Of a stretch of 64,000 nucleotides of DNA, positions 42,732-51,741 are shown piece by piece; the first letter of the stretch is position 1, and every line of letters begins with the position of its first letter. The position numbers and the translations under genes are program-made. Source of the DNA: an uncultured bacterium (GTDB lineage: Bacteria > Bacillota > Clostridia > Lachnospirales > Lachnospiraceae). The DNA is taken from the NCBI GenBank assembly GCA_947643145.1, contig CANRVD010000007.1:1-64000 (forward strand), in the 5' to 3' direction. The notes below the pieces were generated by a model that was given only the letters and a program-made list of their open reading frames with translations, was not told the DNA's origin and made no database searches.

Positions 42732-42766
42732 GTTGCATAATGCAGGGTGGTGAGCTGTTATGCAAC
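42732..42766 (+). other. Hairpin in aspS leader
   Basis: GTTGCATAA at 42732-42740 pairs perfectly with TTATGCAAC at 42758-42766. It lies 5 bases before the GGAGG ribosome site of aspS. There is no T-run. It could expose or hide the ribosome site; no known riboswitch fold was recognised. Confidence 0.5.
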
Positions 42767-42781
42767 AGAATGGAGGATAAA

Positions 42782-44572
42782 ATGGCTGAATCAATGAAGG
42801 GATTGAAGCGTACCTGTCGGTGTGCTGAGCTGGGGGAAGCGAATGTAGGAGAAGAAGTAACTATAATGGGATGGGTGCAGAAGCAACGTAACAAAGGTGG
42901 AATTATTTTTGTGGACGTAAGAGACCGTTCGGGAATTTTGCAGGTTATTTTTGAAGATGGTGAAATTGACGTGGAAGGCTTTGCAAAGGCGGAAAAACTG
43001 AGAAGTGAGTTTGTAGTGGCAGTAACAGGTACTGTTACAAAGCGTTCTGGTGCGGTAAATGAGAATTTGGTGACAGGAGCAATTGAGGTGCGTGCGAAAT
43101 CTGTCAGAGTGCTTTCTGAATCTGAGACGCCGCCATTCCCAATTGAGGCAGACAGTAAGACCAAAGAGGAGCTTCGGTTAAAATTCCGTTATCTCGATTT
43201 GAGGCGTCCGGATTTGCAGAATAACCTGATAATGCGGAGCAGGGTAACTACGCTGATACGGCAGTTTTTGGCGGAAGAGGGCTTTTTGGAGATTGAGACG
43301 CCTATACTGACAAAGAGTACGCCGGAGGGTGCAAGGGATTATCTGGTGCCAAGCCGTGTGCATCCGGGAACTTTTTATGCACTTCCACAGTCGCCGCAGC
43401 TTTTTAAACAGCTTTTGATGTGTTCCGGGTATGACCGCTATTTTCAGGTTGCACGCTGTTTCCGCGATGAGGATTTGCGTGCACACAGGCAGCCGGAGTT
43501 TACACAGGTGGATATGGAGCTTTCCTTCGTTGATGAAGATGAGGTAATGGATGTTAACGAGCGTTTGTTACAGCGTGTCTTTAAGGAGATTCTGGATGTG
43601 GATATAGCGCTTCCAATTCAGCGTATGACCTGGCAGGAGGCAATGGACCGTTTTGGTTCAGACAAGCCGGATTTACGTTTTGGCATGGAGCTTCATGACG
43701 TTTCGGAAGTGGTGAAGGAATGCGGTTTTGGTGTCTTTACCGGAGCTTTGGAAAATGGCGGTTCTGTCCGTGGTATCAATGCGGCAGGTCAGGGAGCAAT
43801 GCCGCGCAAAAAGATAGATGCCCTTGTAAAATTTGCAAAGGATTTTGGTGCAAAGGGACTTGCTTATATCGCAATCGGCGAAGATGGAAGTTTTAAATCT
43901 TCTTTTGCCAAGTTTATGACGGAAGAGGAGATGAGGAATCTGGTAGAAGCTATGGGAGGAAAGTCTGGTGATTTGCTTCTCTTTGCGGCAGACAGCAATA
44001 AAATTGTATATGATGTGCTTGGAAACCTTCGTTTGGAAATTGCAAAAAATCTTGATTTGCTGGACGAAGATGAATATCGTTTCCTTTGGGTAACGGAATT
44101 TCCAGAGTTCGAATATTCGGAGGAGCAGGGAAGGTATGTGGCAATGCACCATCCGTTCACGATGCCGGTGGAAGAGGATATTCCTCTTTTGAAGACAAAT
44201 CCTGAAAAAGTACGTGCAAGGGCTTATGATATTGTACTGAACGGTGTAGAGATTGGGGGAGGATCCATTCGTATCCATCAGAATGATGTACAGGAAACGA
44301 TGTTTGAGGCACTTGGTTTTACAAAGGAAAAAGCACAGGAGCAGTTTGGTTTTCTATTAGATGCTTTTAAGTACGGCGTACCGCCTCATGCCGGACTTGC
44401 GTATGGACTGGACCGTCTGATTATGTTAATGGCAAAACAGGATAGTATCCGTAATGTCATTGCATTTCCGAAGATAAAGGATGCTTCCTGCCTGATGACA
44501 GATGCACCCAATACGGTAGATGAGAAGCAGCTTGAGGAATTGTGTTTAACGATTCAGAAGAACGAAGAATAG
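42782..44572 (+). CDS. aspS: Aspartyl-tRNA synthetase
   Basis: 596 residues, the normal bacterial length. N-terminal OB anticodon-binding domain (VTIMGWVQKQRNKGGIIFVD), class II motif 2 in FRDEDLRAHRQPEFTQ, the bacterial GAD insert in the middle (GVFTGALENGGSVRG to LLFAADS), and motif 3 in GLAYGLDRLIML. It charges tRNA-Asp in the cytoplasm. The ATG at 42782 follows GGAGG by 5 bases; the open frame from 42740 starts inside the leader hairpin. It has its own promoter at 42626. Confidence 0.97.
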   Translation: MAESMKGLKRTCRCAELGEANVGEEVTIMGWVQKQRNKGGIIFVDVRDRSGILQVIFEDGEIDVEGFAKAEKLRSEFVVAVTGTVTKRSGAVNENLVTGAIEVRAKSVRVLSESETPPFPIEADSKTKEELRLKFRYLDLRRPDLQNNLIMRSRVTTLIRQFLAEEGFLEIETPILTKSTPEGARDYLVPSRVHPGTFYALPQSPQLFKQLLMCSGYDRYFQVARCFRDEDLRAHRQPEFTQVDMELSFVDEDEVMDVNERLLQRVFKEILDVDIALPIQRMTWQEAMDRFGSDKPDLRFGMELHDVSEVVKECGFGVFTGALENGGSVRGINAAGQGAMPRKKIDALVKFAKDFGAKGLAYIAIGEDGSFKSSFAKFMTEEEMRNLVEAMGGKSGDLLLFAADSNKIVYDVLGNLRLEIAKNLDLLDEDEYRFLWVTEFPEFEYSEEQGRYVAMHHPFTMPVEEDIPLLKTNPEKVRARAYDIVLNGVEIGGGSIRIHQNDVQETMFEALGFTKEKAQEQFGFLLDAFKYGVPPHAGLAYGLDRLIMLMAKQDSIRNVIAFPKIKDASCLMTDAPNTVDEKQLEELCLTIQKNEE

Positions 44573-44577
44573 TTTTT

Positions 44578-44655
44578 ATATTTTTTGGCCGGCAGCCATA
44601 TGAAGTGATGTCAACTTTGCTTTTGGTATCATACAGTGGCTGCTGGCTAAAAAAA
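44578..44655. repeat. Imperfect inverted repeat between aspS and PAP2 gene
   Basis: TTTTTTGGCCGGCAGCCA at about 44580 pairs with TGGCTGCTGGCTAAAAAAA at about 44637, with one G-U-type mismatch and a 40-base loop. Arms carry T-run outside left and A-run outside right, so the stem extends into A-T pairs and is not a normal plus-strand terminator. It is possibly a small mobile repeat. Confidence 0.5.
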
Positions 44656-44687
44656 TGCCAAAAGCAGGGAAGAAAGGGAAACAGCAC

Positions 44688-45185
44688 ATGAAAAAAGAAA
44701 CATACCAGAAAATATTTAATGTAGTAAATACGTGGTCAAATGGAGTCAGGGCGATACAGGTAATGGGCAAAGCGTTGACTTTTGCTACTGCCATTCTTTA
44801 TTTTGCGGTTATTGGAAGTCAGGCATATGCCGGAAATTGGCGGCAGATGGCAGTGTTAATACTGGTTCCGGCTGCTTCTTTTGTGGCAGTATCTGTTTTC
44901 CGCCGTGTTTATAATGCAAAGCGCCCGTATGAGATATATGATTTTAAACCCTTAATTCCCAAAGATACAAAGGGAAAATCTTTTCCGAGCCGTCATGTGT
45001 TTTCGATTTTCGTGATTGGCAGTTCTGTTTTCTGGTACTATCCTTTGTTTGGCTGGGTGGTCTGTCTGATGGGATGTGTGCTGGCTGCAATCCGGGTGGC
45101 AGTGGGGGTTCATTTTCCAAAAGATGTGATTGCCGGGGCGGTGACTGGGATAGTATGTGGGGGGCTGACCAGCCTGATATTGTAA
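44688..45185 (+). CDS. PAP2-family membrane phosphatase
   Basis: 165 residues with four or five membrane helices. The three phosphatase motifs are visible: NAKRPYEIY (K-x6-RP type, shortened here), FPSRHVFS (PSRH) and RVAVGVHFPKDVIAG (SR-x5-H type, with Arg-Val in place of Ser-Arg). Such enzymes dephosphorylate lipid phosphates such as undecaprenyl pyrophosphate or phosphatidylglycerol phosphate. ATG 44688 with AAAGGGAAA upstream is preferred to ATG 44655. Monocistronic or read from aspS. Confidence 0.8.
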   Translation: MKKETYQKIFNVVNTWSNGVRAIQVMGKALTFATAILYFAVIGSQAYAGNWRQMAVLILVPAASFVAVSVFRRVYNAKRPYEIYDFKPLIPKDTKGKSFPSRHVFSIFVIGSSVFWYYPLFGWVVCLMGCVLAAIRVAVGVHFPKDVIAGAVTGIVCGGLTSLIL

Positions 45186-45241
45186 ACAGCAAAAGTCATG
45201 TTGATGCCAAAAGGCTTATCGAAGGAAGGGAAGATTAAAAG

Positions 45242-45269
45242 TTGACAAATCCACTGAATATAGTAGAAT
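45242..45269 (+). promoter_or_regulatory. Promoter for leuS
   Basis: TTGACA and TAGAAT with 16 bp between, about 90 bases before leuS. The leader contains a GGATGT/ACATCC hairpin at about 45300-45327. Confidence 0.65.
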
Positions 45270-45359
45270 GGAAGATATTGTGGTCGAACCATACCGTAAG
45301 GATGTGTTTAGATTCGCTTAGACATCCGGGTGAAGGAGAATAGATTTAGGAGGCAAGTC

Positions 45360-47777
45360 ATGGCAGAAATGTACAATCACCACACTGTGGAGAAAAAATG
45401 GCAGAAGATTTGGGATGATGAGAAAGCATTCCAGACAACAAATGATTTTACGAAACCAAAATTTTATGCGTTGGTAGAATTCCCGTATCCATCGGGACAG
45501 GGGCTGCATGTTGGTCATCCAAGACCATATACGGCACTTGATATTGTGGCACGTAAGCGCCGTATGCAGGGCTACAATGTGCTCTATCCAATGGGATGGG
45601 ATGCATTTGGTCTTCCAACGGAGAATTATGCAATTAAGAATCAGATTCATCCAAAGGTCGTTACAAAGAATAATGTGGCACGTTTTAAGGAGCAGCTTAA
45701 GTCACTGGGATATTCCTTTGACTGGGACAGGGAAATTAATACAACGGATTCAGAATATTATAAGTGGACGCAGTGGATTTTCCTAAAGCTGTTTAAGGAA
45801 GGACTTGCTTATAAGAAAGAAATGCCGATTAACTGGTGTACCTCCTGTAAAGTTGGTCTTGCCAATGAAGAGGTGGTCAATGGTGTCTGTGAGCGCTGTG
45901 GTTCTGAAGTTGTCCGCAAGGTTAAGAGTGAGTGGATGCTTAAAATTACCAATTATGCGGATAAGCTTTTGGAGGGACTGGAAAACGTTGATTATATTGA
46001 GCGTGTAAAGACTTCACAGAGAAACTGGATTGGCCGTTCAGAGGGTGCAGAGGTAGATTTTTCGATTTCCGGCAAGGATGAAAAGCTGCGTGTATATACA
46101 ACCAGACCAGATACGCTGTTTGGTGCTACGTATATGGTAGTTTCTCCAGAGCATCCAATGATTGATAAGTATAAAGATGAGATTACAAACTGGGATGAAA
46201 TAGTGGCATACCGTGAAATGGCTGCAAAGAAGTCTGATTTTGAGCGTACGGAGCTTGCAAAGGACAAGACGGGTGTCGTTCTTGGCGGGCTGACAGCGGT
46301 GAATCCGATTAATGATACGGAAATTCCAATCTGGATTTCTGATTATGTACTGATGACCTATGGAACCGGTGCAATTATGGCGGTTCCGGCACATGATGAG
46401 CGTGACTGGGAGTTTGCAAAGAAGTTTAATCTTCCAATGATTCAGGTTGTAGAAGGCAAAGAAGGTCCTGTTAATATAGAAGAAGCAGCTTTTACTGATG
46501 TAGCAACCGGACAGATGATAAATTCCGGCTTTTTAACCGGTCTTAGCGTAGAGGATGCAAAGGAAAAAGTGAAAGATTTCCTGACGGAAAAGAAGATTGG
46601 GAACCGTAAGATAAATTATAAATTGCGCGATTGGGTTTTTTCCAGACAGAGGTACTGGGGAGAACCGATTCCGATTGTGGAATGTGAGAAATGCGGCTTC
46701 ATTCCGATTGATGAAAGTGAACTTCCGTTAGTTCTTCCAGAGGTTGACAGCTATATGCCTACAGATAATGGGGAATCACCACTTGCAGCAATGACTGAAT
46801 GGGTAAATACAACCTGCCCTTGCTGTGGTGGTCCGGCAAAGAGGGAAACAGATACCATGCCGCAGTGGGCAGGCTCTTCCTGGTATTTCCTGCGCTATAC
46901 AGATGCTAAGAATGATAAGGCGCTGGCAAGCCCGGAGGCATTGAGGTACTGGCTTCCGGTTGACTGGTACAATGGCGGTATGGAGCATACAACGCTTCAT
47001 CTTTTGTATTCACGCTTCTGGCATAGATTTTTGTATGACCAGAAGGTAGTTCCAACACCGGAACCATATCAGAAGCGTACTTCCCACGGTATGATTCTTG
47101 GGGAAAATGGTGAGAAGATGAGTAAATCACGTGGTAACGTGGTGAATCCAGATGACATTGTGCGTGATTATGGTGCAGATACTCTCCGCACATATGAAAT
47201 GTTCATTGGTGCGTTTGATTTGAGTGCATCCTGGTCAGATGATGGAGTTAAGGGATGCCGCCGTTTCCTTGACAGGGTTTGGAAGCTGCAGACAATTCTG
47301 ACAGGGGAAGAAGGCTATTCGGCAGATATGGAAACCAAGATGCATCAGACGATTAAAAAAGTCAGCGGCGATTTTGAAAACATGAAGTTTAATACGGCAA
47401 TTGCTGCGATGATGGCATTAATCAATGATTTCTATAAGAAGAATGCTGTTACAAAGGGGGAATACAAGACACTGCTTACTCTGTTAAATCCGGTAGCGCC
47501 TCATATGACAGAAGAAATTTGGAGCATCCTTGGCTGTGAAGGCAGGCTGTACCAGCAGACATGGCCAGAGTTTGACGAGGCCAAGACAGTGGAAGCTACG
47601 GTAGAAATTGCAGTTCAGATTAATGGAAAGACAAAGCTTACAATTTCAATCGGCAAAGATGATGCAAAGGATGTGGTTCTTGCAAAGGCGAAAGAAGCGT
47701 TAGGTGAGCGGTTGTCCGGTAATATTATAAAAGAAATTTACGTACCGGGCCGCATTGTGAATATAGTTGCAAAATAA
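45360..47777 (+). CDS. leuS: Leucyl-tRNA synthetase
   Basis: 805 residues. Class I motifs: [16 protein letters not shown] (HIGH equivalent) and [15 protein letters not shown] (KMSKS). The CP1 editing domain lies between about 220 and 410 (IEIWISDY-like [28 protein letters not shown]). Zinc-type cysteines are in [21 protein letters not shown]. The ATG at 45360 has TTTAGGAGG 6 bases upstream; an in-frame GTG at 45330 is unlikely. It charges tRNA-Leu in the cytoplasm. Confidence 0.97.
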   Translation: MAEMYNHHTVEKKWQKIWDDEKAFQTTNDFTKPKFYALVEFPYPSGQGLHVGHPRPYTALDIVARKRRMQGYNVLYPMGWDAFGLPTENYAIKNQIHPKVVTKNNVARFKEQLKSLGYSFDWDREINTTDSEYYKWTQWIFLKLFKEGLAYKKEMPINWCTSCKVGLANEEVVNGVCERCGSEVVRKVKSEWMLKITNYADKLLEGLENVDYIERVKTSQRNWIGRSEGAEVDFSISGKDEKLRVYTTRPDTLFGATYMVVSPEHPMIDKYKDEITNWDEIVAYREMAAKKSDFERTELAKDKTGVVLGGLTAVNPINDTEIPIWISDYVLMTYGTGAIMAVPAHDERDWEFAKKFNLPMIQVVEGKEGPVNIEEAAFTDVATGQMINSGFLTGLSVEDAKEKVKDFLTEKKIGNRKINYKLRDWVFSRQRYWGEPIPIVECEKCGFIPIDESELPLVLPEVDSYMPTDNGESPLAAMTEWVNTTCPCCGGPAKRETDTMPQWAGSSWYFLRYTDAKNDKALASPEALRYWLPVDWYNGGMEHTTLHLLYSRFWHRFLYDQKVVPTPEPYQKRTSHGMILGENGEKMSKSRGNVVNPDDIVRDYGADTLRTYEMFIGAFDLSASWSDDGVKGCRRFLDRVWKLQTILTGEEGYSADMETKMHQTIKKVSGDFENMKFNTAIAAMMALINDFYKKNAVTKGEYKTLLTLLNPVAPHMTEEIWSILGCEGRLYQQTWPEFDEAKTVEATVEIAVQINGKTKLTISIGKDDAKDVVLAKAKEALGERLSGNIIKEIYVPGRIVNIVAK

Positions 47778-47778
47778 T

Positions 47779-47807
47779 TTGACATTTGTTTCCAAACTTG
47801 CTATACT
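47779..47807 (+). promoter_or_regulatory. Promoter for riboswitch/CaCA unit
   Basis: TTGACA, 17 bp, TATACT: near-consensus. It begins 1 base after the leuS stop codon. The predicted start (about 47814) is the first base of the riboswitch-like leader. Confidence 0.8.
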
Positions 47808-47814
47808 CAGCTTA

Positions 47815-47966
47815 GCATTGAGGGAGTAGTTAGCGTGAATGCGTGACTAAGCCAACAAACCCGGCCATAGCGGTCTGGCTTATTCTTAAATAACAAGACT
47901 CATGCACAGTAGCTTGCTGTGCTTGGGGATTTTGGACGTCAGGTACAGCTTTTGTACCTGACGTTT
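47815..47966 (+). ncRNA. Probable yybP-ykoY (manganese) riboswitch with terminator
   Basis: The leader starts with TTGAGGGAGTAGTTAGCG, close to the conserved GGGGAGUAG start of the yybP-ykoY aptamer, and continues with AACCCGGCCATAGCGGTCTGGCTTA-like paired segments. It ends in a strong terminator hairpin (ACGTCAGGTACA/TGTACCTGACGT, 47937-47966, followed by TTCTTT), as expected for a transcriptional riboswitch. This class senses Mn2+ and often sits before cation exporters; a CaCA antiporter gene follows at 48166. Aptamer identity is by eye only. Confidence 0.65.
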
Positions 47967-47970
47967 CTTT

Positions 47971-48025
47971 ATGGGATAGGAAGTTTCTCGGTATGTAAGA
48001 GGTACGCCAACAGAAACATTTTTTG
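47971..48025 (+). repeat. Composite terminator repeat, copy 3 (partial)
   Basis: GGGATAGGAAGTTTCTCGGTATGTAAGAGG and CGCCAACAGAAACATTTTT resemble the central part of the repeat. The terminator hairpins that flank it in other copies are not clear here. It follows the riboswitch terminator. Confidence 0.5.
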
Positions 48026-48165
48026 GAAATATGCAATTTAAAGGAATGAAATGGTACAAATAGGGCATATCAGTTTATTATAAAGGAACTGTTTGTGCCG
48101 CAAAACGGCATGATTGAAAGTGTGGCGCGCGCATTTGGTTTAGCGGGAAAGAAAGGAGAAGAAGG

Positions 48166-49098
48166 ATGGAGTATGTTTTATTGGTGGTCGGATTTATTTT
48201 GTTAATTAAGGGGGCAGATTTTTTTGTCGAGGGAAGTTCAAGCGTGGCAAAAATGCTTCGGGTGCCGTCGCTGATTATTGGAATGACTATTGTGGCGATG
48301 GGAACAAGCCTGCCGGAATGCTCAGTCAGCGTCAGTGCTTCTTTGGCGGGGAAAAATGAGCTGGCAATCAGCAATGCGATTGGCTCAAATATTTTTAACC
48401 TGATGGTAGTCTGCGGATTTTGTTCGCTGTTTTGCCCTTTGGCAGTACAGGCATCAACGCTTAAAAAGGAATTTCCGTTTTCTATTATTATTGCTCTGCT
48501 GCTTTTGGCTTTTGGCAGTACCGGAATGATGGTTGGACATTTGGAAGGCGTGGTGCTGCTGATACTTTTTACAGTATTTATTTTATGGATGCTGCAGTCT
48601 GCCAGGAAGGCAAGAAACGCAGGAGTGGCAGAAGAAGAGGAATATGAAATTCTTCCAATATGGAAATGTATTTTATTTATTATAGGCGGGGCAGCTGCAA
48701 TTATTTTGGGAGGAAATCTGGTTGTGGATTCTGCATCCCAGATTGCCCGCAATTTTGGAATGAGTGATAATTTGATTGGACTTACGATTGTTGCCTGTGG
48801 AACAAGTCTTCCAGAGCTTGTTACCTCCGTCGTGGCGGCAAAGAAAAATGAAGTAGATATGGCACTGGGAAATGTAATTGGTTCTAATATTTTTAATATC
48901 CTTTTTGTTCTCGGAATTGCAACAGCAATATCGCCAATTGCTTTTATACAGGAAAATATGGTTGATATTTTGGTTTTGACAGCGATGAGTCTTCTGGTAT
49001 GGGCGTTTGCCTGGAGCAAAAAAAAGATTGTCCGCTGGGAGGGGGCTGTTATGTTATTAGGTTATTTTGGATATTTGGGTTATATCATTAACCGGTAA
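48166..49098 (+). CDS. CaCA-family calcium/sodium-type antiporter
   Basis: 310 residues, about ten membrane helices in two inverted repeats. The alpha-repeat signatures are both present: AMGTSLPECSVSVSA with AISNAIGSNIFNLMVV, and ACGTSLPELVTSVVAA with ALGNVIGSNIFNILFV. The intervening acidic loop (EEEEYEILP) fits the cytoplasmic linker. It resembles YrbG-type exchangers. The probable manganese-type riboswitch upstream suggests export of Ca2+ or Mn2+, inferred. AAAGGAGAAGG precedes the start. Confidence 0.9.
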   Translation: MEYVLLVVGFILLIKGADFFVEGSSSVAKMLRVPSLIIGMTIVAMGTSLPECSVSVSASLAGKNELAISNAIGSNIFNLMVVCGFCSLFCPLAVQASTLKKEFPFSIIIALLLLAFGSTGMMVGHLEGVVLLILFTVFILWMLQSARKARNAGVAEEEEYEILPIWKCILFIIGGAAAIILGGNLVVDSASQIARNFGMSDNLIGLTIVACGTSLPELVTSVVAAKKNEVDMALGNVIGSNIFNILFVLGIATAISPIAFIQENMVDILVLTAMSLLVWAFAWSKKKIVRWEGAVMLLGYFGYLGYIINR

Positions 49099-49181
49099 TA
49101 GTATGGAAAAAGATAATTTGTTTGTTGAAAAAATGAACAGATATGATATATTAGAAGTTTCCTCTAACATTTATAATATTT

Positions 49182-49208
49182 TTAGCACTCATTAAAAATG
49201 AGTGCTAA
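49182..49208 (+). promoter_or_regulatory. CIRCE operator 1 (HrcA site) upstream of htpG
   Basis: TTAGCACTC-N9-GAGTGCTAA is a perfect match to the CIRCE consensus for the HrcA heat-shock repressor. It lies just upstream of the htpG -35 box. Confidence 0.92.
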
Positions 49209-49216
49209 ATTTTTGC

Positions 49217-49245
49217 TTGACATTTTAGGAAAAGCGTATTACACT
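49217..49245 (+). promoter_or_regulatory. Promoter for htpG
   Basis: TTGACA, 17 bp, TACACT. It is flanked by one CIRCE on each side (49182-49208 and 49262-49288). Confidence 0.85.
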
Positions 49246-49261
49246 ATTTTTTACAAGCTTA

Positions 49262-49288
49262 CTAGCACTCGTTTCAGAAGAGTGCTAG
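49262..49288 (+). promoter_or_regulatory. CIRCE-like operator 2 in htpG leader
   Basis: CTAGCACTC-N9-GAGTGCTAG is a perfect 9-9-9 palindrome that differs from CIRCE only in the outermost pair (C/G for T/A). It lies about 10 bases after the predicted transcription start. Confidence 0.88.
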
Positions 49289-49384
49289 TATACAGACTGC
49301 GTAAGGCTGGATGCGCGTGTATATATGCGCATATGGTTTATAACGTTCGTGAGAATAAAAAAGAAAAAGATTGGAGAGATGAAG

Positions 49385-51472
49385 ATGCAGAGTAGAACAG
49401 GAAGTTTATCAATTGATTCTGAAAATATGTTTCCGATAATTAAGAAGTGGCTTTATTCTGACCACGATATTTTTGTGCGTGAGTTAATTTCCAATGGTTG
49501 TGATGCCATTACAAAGATTAAGAAATTAGATATCATGGGTGAGTATACACTGCCAGATGATTATAAAGCAAATATTCAGGTAGTTGTTGACCCGGAGGGA
49601 AAGACGATTTCCTTTACGGATAATGGTATTGGTATGACAGAGGAGGAAGTAAGCGAATATATCAATCAGGTAGCATTTTCCGGTGCAACAGATTTCTTAG
49701 AGAAATATAAGGATAAAACAAATGAAGAGCAGATTATCGGACATTTCGGTTTGGGATTCTATTCTGCATTTATGGTAGCAGATACGGTAACGATTGATAC
49801 CCTGTCTTATAAGGAAGGGGCACAGGCTGTACATTGGGAATCAGAAGGCGGCATTAATTTTGAGATGTCAGATGGTTCTAAGGAAGAAGTAGGAACTACG
49901 ATTACCCTGTATTTGTCAGAAGACAGTTTGGAATTTGCCAATGAATACCGCATTCGTGAGATATTGAGCAAGTACTGCTCCTTTATGCCCGTTGAGATTT
50001 TCCTGTCAAAGGAAAATGCAGAGCAGGAATATGAGACTGTTGATGCGGCTGATGTCCGTGAAGATGACGTTGTTGTTGAGAACATTGTAGAAGAGGCCAA
50101 GACAGAAGAAAAAGAGAATGAAAATGGTGAGAAAGAAATTGTGGAGATTTCTCCACGTAAGGAAAAAGCCAAAATTCATAAGCGCCCTGTGACAATCCGG
50201 GATAAACCCCCACTTGGGATGAAGCAACCAAACGACTGTACTGAAGAGGAATATAAAGAATTTTACCGAAAAGTCTTTAATGATTATAAAGAGCCGCTTT
50301 TCTGGATTCATCTGAATATGGATTATCCATTTAATTTAAAGGGAATCTTATATTTCCCTAAGGTAAATACTGAGTATGATAATCTGGAAGGCGTTATTAA
50401 GTTATATAATAACCAGGTATTTATTGCGGACAACATCAAAGAGGTTATTCCAGAATTTCTGATGCTCTTAAAGGGTGTTATTGACTGTCCGGATTTGCCG
50501 TTAAATGTATCAAGAAGTGCATTGCAGAATGACGGTTTTGTGAAAAAGATTTCGGATTATATTACAAAGAAGGTTGCAGATAAGCTTTCCGGTATGTATA
50601 AGGTAGAGAAAGAAAATTATGAGAAGTACTGGGAGGATATTAGTCCGTTTATTAAATATGGCTGCTTAAAGGATGAGAAATTCCGTGAAAAGATGCAGGA
50701 ATTTATTATTTTCAAGGATTTGGATGATAAGTTTATTACGCTGCCGGAATACGTAGATGAGAGAAACAAGGCAGAAGGTAAGGATGAGACAGCAGAAGAA
50801 GAGACTGTGGAAGTGGTGGATTCTGACGGCACAGATACAGGAGAGGCAGAAGAGAAAGAGGAAGAGCCAACAACGGTATATTATGTAACCGATATGCAGC
50901 AGCAGAGCCAGTATATTAATCTCTTCAAAGAGCAGGGAATTAATGCATTGATTTTGAAACATACCATCGACCAGCCGTTTATTTCACAGTTGGAGCAGGG
51001 CGATTTGAAGGTGAAGTTCCAGCGTATTGACGCTGATTTGACAGATACCATGACGGAAGAGATGGATGAGAAAACGGCCAAGGAGCAGACGGAATCTCTG
51101 ACAGAAATCTTCAAAAAGGCGCTTGGTAAAGAGCAGCTTGAAATTAAGGTTGAGAAGCTGAAAAATGAGAATATTTCTTCTATGATGACGCTTTCCGAGG
51201 AGACACGCCGTATGCAGGATATGATGAAGATGTACAGTATGGGCGGTGCCGGCATGGATATGGGAATGTTTGGCGGCGGAGAGACGCTTGTGTTAAACTC
51301 TGCGAATAAGCTGGTACAGTATATTTTGGAGAATAAAGAAGGAGAGCATGTGGAAATGTTCTGTAAGCAGTTGTATGATTTGGCAATGCTTGCACATAAG
51401 CCGCTTCCGGCAGAGGAAATGACAGAATTTGTAGCAAGAAGCAATGAAATTATGATGCTTTTGGCAAAATAA
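49385..51472 (+). CDS. htpG: HSP90-family chaperone HtpG
   Basis: 695 residues, longer than most bacterial HtpG (about 620-640). GHKL ATPase motifs: RELISNGCDAITKI, DNGIGMTEEEV and GHFGLGFYSAFMV. The middle and C-terminal dimerisation domains follow normally (LPLNVSRSALQND, NSANKLVQYILENKEG). Extra length comes from two acidic inserts: EKENENGEKEIVEISPRKEK after about residue 235, and DETAEEETVEVVDSDGTDTG near 480. ATG 49385 follows GGAG by 8 bases; the longer frame from 49325 is unlikely. Two CIRCE sites imply HrcA control. Confidence 0.95.
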   Translation: MQSRTGSLSIDSENMFPIIKKWLYSDHDIFVRELISNGCDAITKIKKLDIMGEYTLPDDYKANIQVVVDPEGKTISFTDNGIGMTEEEVSEYINQVAFSGATDFLEKYKDKTNEEQIIGHFGLGFYSAFMVADTVTIDTLSYKEGAQAVHWESEGGINFEMSDGSKEEVGTTITLYLSEDSLEFANEYRIREILSKYCSFMPVEIFLSKENAEQEYETVDAADVREDDVVVENIVEEAKTEEKENENGEKEIVEISPRKEKAKIHKRPVTIRDKPPLGMKQPNDCTEEEYKEFYRKVFNDYKEPLFWIHLNMDYPFNLKGILYFPKVNTEYDNLEGVIKLYNNQVFIADNIKEVIPEFLMLLKGVIDCPDLPLNVSRSALQNDGFVKKISDYITKKVADKLSGMYKVEKENYEKYWEDISPFIKYGCLKDEKFREKMQEFIIFKDLDDKFITLPEYVDERNKAEGKDETAEEETVEVVDSDGTDTGEAEEKEEEPTTVYYVTDMQQQSQYINLFKEQGINALILKHTIDQPFISQLEQGDLKVKFQRIDADLTDTMTEEMDEKTAKEQTESLTEIFKKALGKEQLEIKVEKLKNENISSMMTLSEETRRMQDMMKMYSMGGAGMDMGMFGGGETLVLNSANKLVQYILENKEGEHVEMFCKQLYDLAMLAHKPLPAEEMTEFVARSNEIMMLLAK

Positions 51473-51489
51473 AGAAGATTTGAAGCAGA

Positions 51490-51616
51490 AAAGCGCACCA
51501 GCGAAGTCGGTGCGCTTTTTTAACATATAGGAAACTTCGCCACAGCGTAGTGGTCATCAACAAAAATCGCTTTGCGATTTTTGTTAGGGCACAGACTCCG
51601 CTTGTGCCCTTTTTAT
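51490..51616 (+). repeat. Composite terminator repeat, copy 4 (complete)
   Basis: Hairpin 1 AAGCGCACC/GGTGCGCTT with TTTTT (51491-51520), spacer ATAGGAAACTT, hairpin 2 CAACAAAAATCGC/GCGATTTTTGTT (51558-51585), hairpin 3 AGGGCACA/TGTGCCCT with TTTTT (51586-51616). Two of the three are intrinsic terminators. It ends the htpG unit. Confidence 0.85.
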
Positions 51617-51645
51617 TAACAATATCTTAAATTTGAAAATAAAGA

Positions 51646-51674
51646 TTGACTAATGGTCAGTTTTGGAATATGAT
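51646..51674 (+). promoter_or_regulatory. Promoter of the MMPL operon
   Basis: TTGACT, 17 bp, TATGAT. The -35 box is part of the first palindromic operator-like sequence. Confidence 0.75.
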
Positions 51675-51703
51675 ATGTCATAGAAAAAATGACCAAAGGT
51701 CAT
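51647..51703 (+). promoter_or_regulatory. Two TetR-type operator palindromes
   Basis: TGACTAATGGTCA (51647-51659) overlaps the -35 region. ATGACCAAAGGTCAT (51689-51703) lies just after the -10 box. Both share TGAC...GTCA and suit a TetR dimer. The TetR gene at 56433 closes the same gene set. Confidence 0.7.
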
Positions 51704-51741
51704 TTTGAGGATTTTCAAAGAGAGCAGATTAGAAAGAAAGG

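Noticed and set aside
42732-42766. T-box riboswitch for aspS
   Set aside because: AGGGTGG is present in the loop, but the ACCGCG continuation, stem I and a terminator are missing.
49198-49395. 65-codon frame starting in CIRCE
   Set aside because: It covers the htpG promoter, second CIRCE and ribosome site, so it is non-coding regulatory DNA.
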